In this document: positions 1-6,002 of the stretch, in pieces
Layout of the letters: every line of letters starts with the position of its first letter
Numbering within the stretch: the first letter of the stretch is position 1
Source of the DNA: an uncultured Eubacteriales bacterium
Lineage (GTDB): Bacteria; Bacillota; Clostridia; Christensenellales; Borkfalkiaceae
Direction of reading: 5' to 3'
Assembly: GCA_900556195.1 (NCBI GenBank)
Contig: USOJ01000082.1
Location: 1 to 6,047, forward strand
Length of the DNA stretch: 6,047 bases
Translations under genes and position numbers: made by a program
The notes under the pieces: model-generated
The model's database searches: none
What the model was told of the DNA's origin: nothing
Seen by the model: the letters and a program-made list of their open reading frames with translations, nothing else

Positions 1-13
1 ACCTTTTCAATTT

Positions 14-129
14 GTCTTTGCGAGGGAGCGTAGCGACCGTGGCAATCCCGAAGATCGGAGTACGAACGCCTATGTAGCCGCTCCGCCCTTTATTGCGGGG
101 ATCGCCACGCTACGCTCGCGATGACATGT
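14..129. repeat. Dispersed intergenic repeat with imperfect inverted arms
   Basis: The left arm (14-49) and the reverse complement of the right arm (98-125) share GTC, GCGA, GCGTAGC, GTGG and ATCCC blocks in the same order. The left arm carries about six extra bases (GGA-like and ACC-like insertions). The transcript could therefore fold into a long imperfect hairpin. The motif resembles the 'gtcattgcgag...gcaatc' type of dispersed repeat found in many bacterial genomes; that likeness is from memory. A third arm-like start, GTCATTGCGGGGG, lies at 141-153. Between the arms, 42-72 recurs at the right end of the window. No coding frame is supported in 1-175. The element lies just past the stop of the hydrolase gene, but no T-run follows it in that direction, so a terminator role is not shown. 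Confidence 0.75.
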
Positions 130-175
130 AATAAAATAGCGTCATTGCGGGGGTTTTGTAATCCGTAACGGGAAA

Positions 176-1834
176 TTATTTAATCGTTACTTTTATGCCT
201 TTCGGGGAGGTAAGATTTTTGATATAACTTCCGTCGGGGGATTTTTTAATTTCGACTTCTATATTGCCTTTCAAGGTCGGGTAAACAGCCTTGACGGAAT
301 TAAGAGAACCCAAATGCGGGTCTAATTCGTATTCGTCGGGTTTGTCTTCGATCGGTCTTATGCCGGCTATATATTCGGTCATATACGCGAGTACGCCGCT
401 TGCCCAGCCGTGGCAGAAACTGTGCCGATAGCCCGTGTAACAGAACCTGCCTTTGTCGCCGTGCGGGTCGACTTTGCCGCTTTGCAACATTTCGTCTATG
501 CGGTTGGCGTTTTCAAACCATTCGACGTCGAAATCTTCCCAGAAAGTCGTCGCGCCGAGATCGAGCATTTTTCCGTAATATTCCCGTATCATCGCTTCGG
601 CTTCGTCGCGCTTATTCATTTTTGCCATAGCCTTGAATATAAAGTAGTTCAGGAAAGTGGTAAGCCCCTGCGCGCCGCCGTTTAAGATGACGTCGATATT
701 TTCCTGCGTTTCTTCGCCCGCCAGAATAGCGAGAGCGGCGATCTGTTTGTATTTTCTGACTTTGTGAGTTTTTCTTTCGAGCCGTTTTACGATTTCTCGC
801 GCAAGGGAAGAATCTTCGCCGAATTTATCCAGAAGATATTTGGCTTTGTTCATGACTATGCGAAGAAGGTAGTTAGTGCCTGCGAGTTCGTCGTACTTTT
901 TATCGAGTTCGCGCGAGCCTTCGAGACTGTTTTCGTCAAAATCGACGAAGTCCTCTTTTTCGACGTAATGGCTGCCCCAGTCGATAAAATCGAATGGCAG
1001 GCGGGTAGTTCCGTCTTCGTCTACGAAGGGGTAAAAATCGCTTACTATACGTTTTACGAAGCCGAGATTTTCTTTGACGAACGCTTCGTCGGAAGTTCTC
1101 ATATAGTATTCGTACAAGTTATAAATCCACCACGCCGAGTAGTTGGGTATGCCGTTCATCCACACGCCTTCGTCGGTCTGATCGCGGCAGAATATAAGCG
1201 AATTCTTGATTTCGGGAACGTCCGGGTAAAGGCAGAACGAAGTTTTGGTTTCGGGATAGATGTCTCCTATCCATACGAGTCTGTCGCGTTTGATTCCGTC
1301 CCATACGTAGCCGTTTTTAAGGCAGAGTTTAAGGGTATAAGCGGCGGTTTGCCAGATTTCGTTCATGCGGTCGTCGTCGCTTAAAAATTCGCCCGTCTGT
1401 TCTCTTTCGATTTCGTCGCAGGCGGCTACTATCGACTTTATCGCGAAAACGGCTTCTTCCGAGAAGTCTATTCTTAAAAATCTGAACCCCGTCTGACCGA
1501 ACGTCATATCCGAAAATCTGACTATTCTTACGTTCATATCCCTTACGGAATGGTCGTTCGTGGCGTTTTTCTCGCCGATTTCGGCGCAGGTTTCGCCGAC
1601 CGATTCGCCGAAACGAAGCCTTACGATTTCGCCCGAATCGGCTCTTTTGGTTATGATTCTTACGCCGCCCGAAAGTTCTTTGCCGAAGTCGAGAATTATC
1701 GAGGCTTTGCCCTTGATAAGGGCGTAATCGTATTCGTAAAGCCCTATCTGAAGAACCTTTTCTTTCAGCAGACTTTCGGGGTTTTCTATTTGTCCTTCCG
1801 TGTATACTATTCTTTTTGGAAAAACGTATCGCAT
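176..1834 (-). CDS. GH78-type alpha-L-rhamnosidase-like glycoside hydrolase (cytoplasmic)
   Basis: This 552-residue protein probably removes terminal alpha-L-rhamnose, or a related sugar, from oligosaccharides inside the cell; no signal peptide is visible. Residues 1-145 look like the beta-rich accessory part (LDFGKELSGGVRI at 48-60). Residues 150-490 are the (alpha/alpha)6 barrel and 490-552 a small C-terminal beta domain. Family motifs are clear: WDGIKRDRLVWIGD at 178-191, TTFWEDFD at 429-436 and HSFCHGWASG at 471-480. Aligned from memory to Bacillus RhaB, D179, D184, D191 and E433 fall on the four active-site acids, with Asp (D184) where RhaB has Glu572. It is shorter than many GH78 enzymes, which carry extra beta domains. 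The ATG start is fixed by AGGAAGGA at 1841-1848, six bases upstream. It is last in the operon, 35 bp after the second P-II gene with no terminator between, so it is probably co-transcribed. The family is fairly sure; the exact sugar is not. Confidence 0.85.
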   Translation of the reverse strand: MRYVFPKRIVYTEGQIENPESLLKEKVLQIGLYEYDYALIKGKASIILDFGKELSGGVRIITKRADSGEIVRLRFGESVGETCAEIGEKNATNDHSVRDMNVRIVRFSDMTFGQTGFRFLRIDFSEEAVFAIKSIVAACDEIEREQTGEFLSDDDRMNEIWQTAAYTLKLCLKNGYVWDGIKRDRLVWIGDIYPETKTSFCLYPDVPEIKNSLIFCRDQTDEGVWMNGIPNYSAWWIYNLYEYYMRTSDEAFVKENLGFVKRIVSDFYPFVDEDGTTRLPFDFIDWGSHYVEKEDFVDFDENSLEGSRELDKKYDELAGTNYLLRIVMNKAKYLLDKFGEDSSLAREIVKRLERKTHKVRKYKQIAALAILAGEETQENIDVILNGGAQGLTTFLNYFIFKAMAKMNKRDEAEAMIREYYGKMLDLGATTFWEDFDVEWFENANRIDEMLQSGKVDPHGDKGRFCYTGYRHSFCHGWASGVLAYMTEYIAGIRPIEDKPDEYELDPHLGSLNSVKAVYPTLKGNIEVEIKKSPDGSYIKNLTSPKGIKVTIK

Positions 1835-1869
1835 TTTATTTCCTTCCTTTTTTCGGGTGTGAAACGTAA

Positions 1870-2187
1870 TCAGTCGGTTATTCCGACGACGTCGGTAACG
1901 GGCATCGAAAACGCAATGCCGTAACCGGGGGTTTTCAGCCCTACTTTTTGATATAAGTTTTTAAGTATCGGGTCTTTTTGTTCGGATTTTACGATTATCA
2001 CGACTATTTCTTTTTCGGGTTGAACGGTGATATTGAACAACTTTTCCGCTTCGGGGTTGGCGGTTCCTCTCGCATGCAGGACGGTTCCGCCTTTCGCGCC
2101 GAATTCTCTCGCCGCGTCCATTACGGCGTCCGAAAACCCCGCGTTTACTATGCAGAATATTACTTCGTGATTAAATTGTTCGTTCAT
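1870..2187 (-). CDS. P-II family (GlnB/GlnK-like) regulatory protein, second of a pair
   Basis: This 105-residue protein belongs to the P-II signalling fold: small trimeric cytoplasmic proteins that bind nucleotides and 2-oxoglutarate or other effectors and control transporters or enzymes. Visible family features are a beta strand EVIFCIV (8-14), helix 1 (18-29), GGTVLHARGTA (33-43), strand EIVVIIV (60-66), a helix (73-84) and GYGIAFSMPVTDVVGI near the end. The T-loop region (about 38-58) is short and has no tyrosine, so uridylylation at Tyr51 as in GlnB is unlikely. It aligns throughout with the preceding P-II-like gene (shared VL.A.GTA, P.L..L..K and G.AF..P.T...G). The ATG at 2187 is preferred because AAGGAG (2196-2201) lies eight bases upstream. 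A GTG at 2193 would add two residues and overlap the previous gene, but sits only two bases from that site. The direct neighbourhood points to control of the DUF1538 transporter. Confidence 0.85.
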   Translation of the reverse strand: MNEQFNHEVIFCIVNAGFSDAVMDAAREFGAKGGTVLHARGTANPEAEKLFNITVQPEKEIVVIIVKSEQKDPILKNLYQKVGLKTPGYGIAFSMPVTDVVGITD

Positions 2188-2189
2188 TT

Positions 2190-2603
2190 TCACTTCTCCT
2201 TATTGCATAAAAATTGGTAGACGGCAACGCCTATAAGGCTCGTCATGGGGGAAACGAAAGCGACTCCTTTCGCGCCCCTTAAAGTCCGGAATTTTTCTTC
2301 TAAACCGCTCAGAGCGGGTTTTATCATGTCGTTTCTTACGACCCCGATAATCACCGCTTTATCGCTCGAAACCACGCCGAGCGCTGAAAGAGTTTCGTTC
2401 GAAGCCGTACCCGAAGCCGATAAAACGTATTCGGCGTTTATCTCGTATTCGTGCAGAAAGTCGGTGAAAAAGTCCGACTTGTTTCTCGGCGCGATCACGA
2501 AGATAAGGGATAACTTATGCGGCGCGTCGGGTTGCCTGTTCTCGATTTTCTGTGAAATCTTTTCTTCCGCTTTTTTTACGGCGGATTTTATTTTTTCGCT
2601 CAT
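2190..2603 (-). CDS. P-II-like regulatory protein with N-terminal helical extension, first of a pair
   Basis: Residues 31-127 of this 137-residue protein align with the following P-II gene: LIFVI (33-37), VLSASGTAS (60-68), VIIGVV (84-89), the helix around PALSGLEEKF (96-105) and GVAFVSPMTSLIGVA (113-127). It is clearly P-II-like but diverged: ASGTA replaces the usual RGTA or RGA, and the T-loop has no tyrosine to modify. Residues 1-28 are an added, strongly charged, probably helical or coiled-coil segment rich in Lys and Glu, absent from ordinary 112-residue P-II proteins. Its Shine-Dalgarno AAGGGGG (2611-2617) uses the last bases of the DUF1538 stop codon and sits seven bases before the ATG, so translation is probably coupled to the transporter gene. 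Expected role: sensor subunit for the DUF1538 protein, perhaps together with the second P-II protein. The ligand is unknown. Confidence 0.75.
   Translation of the reverse strand: MSEKIKSAVKKAEEKISQKIENRQPDAPHKLSLIFVIAPRNKSDFFTDFLHEYEINAEYVLSASGTASNETLSALGVVSSDKAVIIGVVRNDMIKPALSGLEEKFRTLRGAKGVAFVSPMTSLIGVAVYQFLCNKEK
2196..2201 (-). promoter_or_regulatory. Ribosome binding site deciding the start of the second P-II gene
   Basis: AAGGAG on the minus strand is eight bases from the ATG at 2187 but only two from the upstream in-frame GTG at 2193. The ATG is therefore the likely start. The site lies inside the end of the preceding P-II gene. Confidence 0.75.
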
Positions 2604-2615
2604 GCCGTTACCCCC

Positions 2616-4133
2616 TTAGAAGTTGATGATACGGTCGTCGTCGGCGGCGAGAATTTTCTTCATCGCTATTCTCTGACGGACGCGTTTGGTCATAATCGAC
2701 TTAAAGCCGAGAAGTTGAATGGTGATAAGCGGGGTCATCGCGACCATCGCGACTACGCCGAACGCGAAACTCATAACGCCGCTTGCGTCGCCCCCCGCCG
2801 CGCAAAGACCTATCGTAAGCGGAAGAATGAAACTCGAAGTCAAAGGTCCGCTTGCTACCCCGCCGGAGTCGAACGCTATCGCGGTGTATACGGGCGGTAC
2901 GAAAAACGCAAGCCCCAAAGACAGCAGATAACCGGGGATGAGATAGAATAAGATATTGAACTTGAAGTGAGCCCTTATAAGCGACAGCGCGATAGAAACG
3001 CCTACGCCCACCGAAAGCGCGATCATCATCGATTTTTTGCTTACGGTTTTATCCGTAACTTCTTCGACCTGTTTATTGAGGACGTGTACCGCCGGTTCGG
3101 CGAGAACTACGACCAAGCCGAGAATAAAGCCTATCAGCGTTATAGCCCATACGGGTAAATCGGCAAGGCATTGACCTATTCTGTAACCGACGGGCATAAA
3201 GCCGACCGAAACGGCGGTCAGGAAAATCAGAAGCCCTATGAAAGTAAAGCCTACGCCCACGCCTATTTTGGCGAGTTTCTTTTTCGGAAGATGCAGGCAG
3301 GTGAACTGCAAAACCGCGAAGAACGCAACTATTAAAACGAGCGCGATAGCGACTTCTTTAGCCGTGCGAAGAAAGGTCGAACCGATGGCGGAAAGGTCTA
3401 TCGCGTAAGAGTTGAGATTTATATCGGACGCTTTGCCGTTTGAAAACACGCCGAGTATCATTACCGCAAGGATCGGTCCGATAGAGCAGAGCGATACGAG
3501 TCCGAATGAATTTTCGCCCTGATTTTTACCGCCGAGCGTAGAAGCGATACCTATGCCGAGAGCCATTATAAAAGGAACGGTGATAGGACCGGTCGTAACG
3601 CCGCCCGAATCGAACGCGAGCGCGAGGAAATCGGAATTACCCGTTACGACTAAAAGCGAAGCAAACGCGAACATGCACGAATAGAAGAAAAACAACATCA
3701 TCGAAAGTTGCAGTTTGCATACGATTTTAATTACCGCCAGCAGCAGGAAAAGCCCTACGCCTAAACCTACGCTTATAATCAGAACGGTCGGGTTTATTCT
3801 GCCGCTTATCTGCGTGGCGAGAACGGATAAGTCTGGCTCTGCGACGGTTATCAATACGCCCATTAAGAAACATACGCCGAGAAGAAGCCCTATTTTTTTG
3901 AGTTTCGACAGTCCCGCGCCGATATGGTCGCCCATAGGCATCATCGCGAGATCCGCGCCGAGCGAGAAAAAGCCCATACCTATAACGAGCGCGATCGCCG
4001 AAACTATAAAAGTTATAAGTTCGGAATTCGTAAGATTTATAAGGGGCGTAAAGTGGAATATTACGACTATGATCGCCACGGGAAGAACCGAGATTAACGC
4101 TTCTTTGATTTTGTTAAGCAAAGCCGAAAACAC
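2616..4133 (-). CDS. DUF1538 polytopic membrane protein, tandem-duplicated; putative cation/H+ antiporter-like transporter
   Basis: This 505-residue inner-membrane protein has roughly a dozen hydrophobic segments and two DUF1538 copies. The first copy has AEPDLSVLATQI (98-109) and AFDSGGVTTGP (173-183). The second has AEPAVHVLNKQV (345-356) and AFDSGGVASGP (420-430). The distance from AEP to FDSGG is 76 residues in both, and the copies are offset by 247 residues, so this is an internal duplication. The conserved acids in AEPD and FDSGG within membrane-rich context are plausible ion-binding residues (inference). From memory, the Halomonas DUF1538 pair UmpA/UmpB was reported as a Na+(Li+,K+)/H+ antiporter; two copies in one chain would match a fused pair. 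The tail (about 482-505) is cytoplasmic-looking, basic then acidic (ADDDRIINF). It starts with GTG at 4133, supported by AAGGAG (4142-4147) eight bases upstream. It leads an operon with two P-II genes. Family is secure, substrate is not. Confidence 0.88.
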   Translation of the reverse strand: MFSALLNKIKEALISVLPVAIIVVIFHFTPLINLTNSELITFIVSAIALVIGMGFFSLGADLAMMPMGDHIGAGLSKLKKIGLLLGVCFLMGVLITVAEPDLSVLATQISGRINPTVLIISVGLGVGLFLLLAVIKIVCKLQLSMMLFFFYSCMFAFASLLVVTGNSDFLALAFDSGGVTTGPITVPFIMALGIGIASTLGGKNQGENSFGLVSLCSIGPILAVMILGVFSNGKASDINLNSYAIDLSAIGSTFLRTAKEVAIALVLIVAFFAVLQFTCLHLPKKKLAKIGVGVGFTFIGLLIFLTAVSVGFMPVGYRIGQCLADLPVWAITLIGFILGLVVVLAEPAVHVLNKQVEEVTDKTVSKKSMMIALSVGVGVSIALSLIRAHFKFNILFYLIPGYLLSLGLAFFVPPVYTAIAFDSGGVASGPLTSSFILPLTIGLCAAGGDASGVMSFAFGVVAMVAMTPLITIQLLGFKSIMTKRVRQRIAMKKILAADDDRIINF

Positions 4134-4159
4134 ACTGAACTCTCCTTATTTTACTTGAT

Positions 4160-4194
4160 TGCTATATATAATAGCATAAAACCCGCTTTTATGC
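4160..4194. promoter_or_regulatory. Inverted repeats over the promoter, candidate operator
   Basis: GCATAAAA (4174-4181) and TTTTATGC (4187-4194) form a perfect 8-bp inverted repeat around a 5-base centre. It fills the spacer and reaches into the -35 box. A second inverted repeat, TGCTAT (4160-4165) and ATAGCA (4171-4176), overlaps it and covers the -10 and expected start of transcription. This is the geometry of a dimeric repressor site. Which regulator binds cannot be told from the sequence, and AT-rich promoter DNA makes some symmetry likely by chance. Confidence 0.5.
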
Positions 4195-4196
4195 AA
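4168..4196 (-). promoter_or_regulatory. Sigma-A-type extended -10 promoter of the DUF1538/P-II operon
   Basis: On the minus strand TTGCAT (4191-4196) is followed after exactly 17 bases by TATTAT (4168-4173), preceded by TG one base away (TGCTATTAT), an extended -10. The -10 matches consensus at five of six positions and the -35 at three of six, which the TG would compensate. Transcription would begin near 4160, leaving a leader of roughly 27 bases with the ribosome binding site before the GTG at 4133. Confidence 0.7.
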
Positions 4197-4298
4197 ACGA
4201 AATGCCGGCAAAAAACGGAGTGAAAATTTTAGCGGGAAAGAGCCGATACCGATTAAATTCCTTTTCGACGAGAATCGACTTCGGAAAAATTATTTTCG

Positions 4299-4327
4299 TT
4301 CTAAACCTTAAAACGCGGTCATAGGAT
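4299..4327 (+). promoter_or_regulatory. Weak candidate promoter of the SpoIVFA/SpoIVFB-like operon
   Basis: TTCTAA (4299-4304), 17 bases and TAGGAT (4322-4327) match the sigma-A boxes at three and four of six positions. The CATAGGATA around 4320 also faintly resembles a sporulation sigma -10, but no good matching -35 was found. The leader to the ATG at 4359 would be about 25 bases. It is the best candidate seen in the 225-bp gap, not a firm call. Confidence 0.2.
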
Positions 4328-4358
4328 ATAGCAGTAACGAAAAAAAAGGAGCGAAAAA

Positions 4359-5153
4359 ATGAACGACGGAAGGGAATACGCAGAAATGTTAAGAACCATG
4401 GCTTCTTCGTGCGACGTGGTGGTAAAACCCGCCAAAAGGGCGAGGAAGAAAAAAGACGTTAAAGAAGAGATAGTAACGAAAGTCAACGACGAGGTTGCCG
4501 CAAGCGAAGTAAAAGCGGCGGACGAATTGCCTTTCAAGGAAGAAGCCTTCGGCGAAGAAGAGATAATCGAAAGACCGAAAAAAAGATTTTCGTTTTTCGG
4601 AAAGAAAAAGACGGAAACGACGGAAAAGCCCGCCGAGAAAAAAGGCAGATTCAAATTCGATATAGTTTACGCCGAGGGCATAGCCGCTTTCGCGCTGGTC
4701 GTGGCGATACTTTTGACGAATATCTTCTGGGAAAACAGCGGAATGAACACTTTTTTCAAAAAGGCGTTTTCGCCCGCGCAGGTTACGACCGACGCCCGCT
4801 CGTATAACAGTTTTAACGCGCAGAGCCCGTCGTCCTCTCTCGACGGCAAAGTCGAAGACGGCGTAATGACTTTTTCGGGCAAAGGCGCGCTCTACCCCGT
4901 ATGCGACGGTAAAGTTTCTTCGGTTAAGCAGTCCGACGACGGTAAGTACGAAATAACGATAGCGCACAGCGGCTCGTTCAAAACCGTGATAAGCGGAGTA
5001 GATTATTCGTACTGCGACGAAAACGAAGAAGTTTTCAAATACATACCCGTGTGCTACTTGAACGGCGGCGAAGCCAAAGTCTATATGTATAACGACGACG
5101 CGCTCGTAACCAACTACGTACTCGAAAACGGGTCGATAATCTGGTCGGTATGA
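4359..5153 (+). CDS. SpoIVFA-like membrane protein with degenerate LytM/M23-type domain
   Basis: In the SpoIVFA family this protein anchors and regulates the SpoIVFB protease in the outer forespore membrane; the same role is inferred here. The 264 residues read as follows. Residues 1-100 form a long, highly charged, low-complexity cytoplasmic segment with Lys-rich stretches at 26-36, 74-84 and 93-99. One membrane helix lies at about 103-122 (YAEGIAAFALVVAILLTNIF). A Ser/Asn-rich linker spans 140-160. A beta-rich outer domain (about 165-264) contains PVCDGKVSSVKQ (180-191) and YEITIAHSGSFKTVISGV (197-214), the pattern of an M23/LytM lobe. The zinc ligands of active M23 enzymes (HxxxD and HxH) are missing, as expected for a non-catalytic SpoIVFA. 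Cysteines 182, 219 and 232 face outside. AAGGAG (4346-4351) seven bases upstream fixes the ATG. Its stop overlaps the next gene by ATGA. Direct sequence likeness to SpoIVFA is modest; the call rests on architecture plus the partner gene. Confidence 0.65.
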   Translation: MNDGREYAEMLRTMASSCDVVVKPAKRARKKKDVKEEIVTKVNDEVAASEVKAADELPFKEEAFGEEEIIERPKKRFSFFGKKKTETTEKPAEKKGRFKFDIVYAEGIAAFALVVAILLTNIFWENSGMNTFFKKAFSPAQVTTDARSYNSFNAQSPSSSLDGKVEDGVMTFSGKGALYPVCDGKVSSVKQSDDGKYEITIAHSGSFKTVISGVDYSYCDENEEVFKYIPVCYLNGGEAKVYMYNDDALVTNYVLENGSIIWSV

Positions 5154-5968
5154 CGTTTTCGCTGCACCCTTTGTTTTATATTTTCGGATTATACTTTGCT
5201 TTCACGGGCAAAGTATTTTCTTTTCTGACGATAACTTTCTGCGCCGTGGCGCACGAGTTCGGACACGCTCTCGCCGCGGAAAGGCGGGGCTATAAACTCA
5301 AAAAAATAACGCTGATGCCCTACGGCGCGGTGATAAGCGGCGAAACGGGCGGTATGACCGTCGCGGACGAAATTTATACCGTGATTTTCGGTCCGCTCGT
5401 CAATCTTTGCGCGGGGCTTTCGATACTCGCTTTATGGTGGCTGTTCCCGATAACGTATCCGTACACCGAACTTGCCGCCACGGCGAATTTTTCGCTGTTT
5501 TTCGTGAATTTGTTGCCCGCGTTTCCGCTCGACGGCGGAAGACTTCTGTTGTGCCTTTTAACCAAACCGCTCGGCAGAAAAAAAGCGTCGATAATAACGA
5601 GGTCGGTCGGCGTTTTTCTGTCGCTTTCGCTGCTGGGGCTGTTTGCGTATTCGTGCTTTACGACCGTAAATTTTTCTCTCGCCTTCTTCGCCGCTTTTTT
5701 ACTTTTCGGGGCGATCGAAAAGCGACCCGACGACAGATATATCCGCCTTATAGACCAACTTTCTGCGGAAAACGTGCGAAAAGCGAGAACGATAAAACGG
5801 CTTGCCGTGAAGCAGGGTTTTACGGTAAAAGACCTTTACGCCGCCATGGACGGGGCGAGTTTGTACGAAGTCGAAATTTACTCGCAAGGCGGAAAATTAT
5901 TGAGAAAACTTACCCCCGAAACCCTATCGGAAGAATTAAAAACGAAAACCCTGAAAGAGCCGCTTTAA
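5150..5968 (+). CDS. spoIVFB: SpoIVFB-like site-2 intramembrane zinc metalloprotease (M50)
   Basis: This 272-residue polytopic protease belongs to the M50B family. SpoIVFB cuts pro-sigma-K within or next to the membrane during sporulation. The zinc motif HEFGH is at 35-39 (ligands H35 and H39, catalytic E36). The third ligand is D128 in NLLPAFPLDGGR (120-131), the family's second signature. About six hydrophobic segments cover 5-190. KITLMPYGAVISGE (52-65) matches the usual beta segment after the first motif. Residues 192-272 form a soluble tail; KARTIKRLAVKQGFTVKDLY onward resembles a single CBS domain, as in Bacillus SpoIVFB. Length is close to that protein (about 288). The ATG overlaps the upstream stop by ATGA and no clear ribosome binding site precedes it, so translation is probably coupled. 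Whether the substrate is really sigma-K depends on the organism making spores, which the window cannot show. Confidence 0.87.
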   Translation: MTFSLHPLFYIFGLYFAFTGKVFSFLTITFCAVAHEFGHALAAERRGYKLKKITLMPYGAVISGETGGMTVADEIYTVIFGPLVNLCAGLSILALWWLFPITYPYTELAATANFSLFFVNLLPAFPLDGGRLLLCLLTKPLGRKKASIITRSVGVFLSLSLLGLFAYSCFTTVNFSLAFFAAFLLFGAIEKRPDDRYIRLIDQLSAENVRKARTIKRLAVKQGFTVKDLYAAMDGASLYEVEIYSQGGKLLRKLTPETLSEELKTKTLKEPL

Positions 5969-5980
5969 CGCGGCTCTTTT
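5954..5980 (+). terminator. Rho-independent terminator of the SpoIVFA/SpoIVFB-like operon
   Basis: AAAGAGCCGC (5954-5963) and GCGGCTCTTT (5970-5979) form a perfect 10-bp stem with a six-base loop TTTAAC, followed by a T-rich tail (TTTTGTTATTT). The protease stop codon TAA (5966-5968) lies in the loop, so the hairpin overlaps the end of the gene. Confidence 0.9.
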
Positions 5981-6002
5981 GTTATTTGTAAACGGTTTAT
6001 AT

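Noticed and set aside
130..175. Possible terminator after the hydrolase stop codon
   Set aside because: Only a 4-bp CCGT/ACGG stem is seen close to the stop and no T-run follows on the minus strand.
764..1384. A 206-codon open frame on the plus strand antisense to the hydrolase
   Set aside because: The protein has no recognisable domain, and the hydrolase on the other strand has intact family motifs across the same bases. Stop-poor antisense frames follow from the CpG-rich codon choice.
2191..2193. GTG as the start of the second P-II gene, giving a 4-bp overlap with the first
   Set aside because: It lies two bases from the AAGGAG site, too close for good initiation; the ATG six bases on has an eight-base spacing.
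2616..2660. The end of the DUF1538 protein reads MKKILAADDDRIINF, which looks like the start of a response regulator receiver domain
   Set aside because: The frame stops right after this stretch and the next 12 bases lead to the P-II gene; nothing receiver-like follows in any frame. It fits better as an acidic membrane-protein tail.
4203..4210. Palindrome TGCCGGCA in the divergent intergenic region
   Set aside because: Only 8 bp with no repeated copy or promoter element nearby; easily explained by chance.
4389..4967. A 192-codon minus-strand open frame opposite the SpoIVFA-like gene
   Set aside because: Composition is Arg/Phe-rich antisense of Lys/Glu codons, with no domain; the plus-strand gene has a ribosome site, membrane helix and coupled partner.
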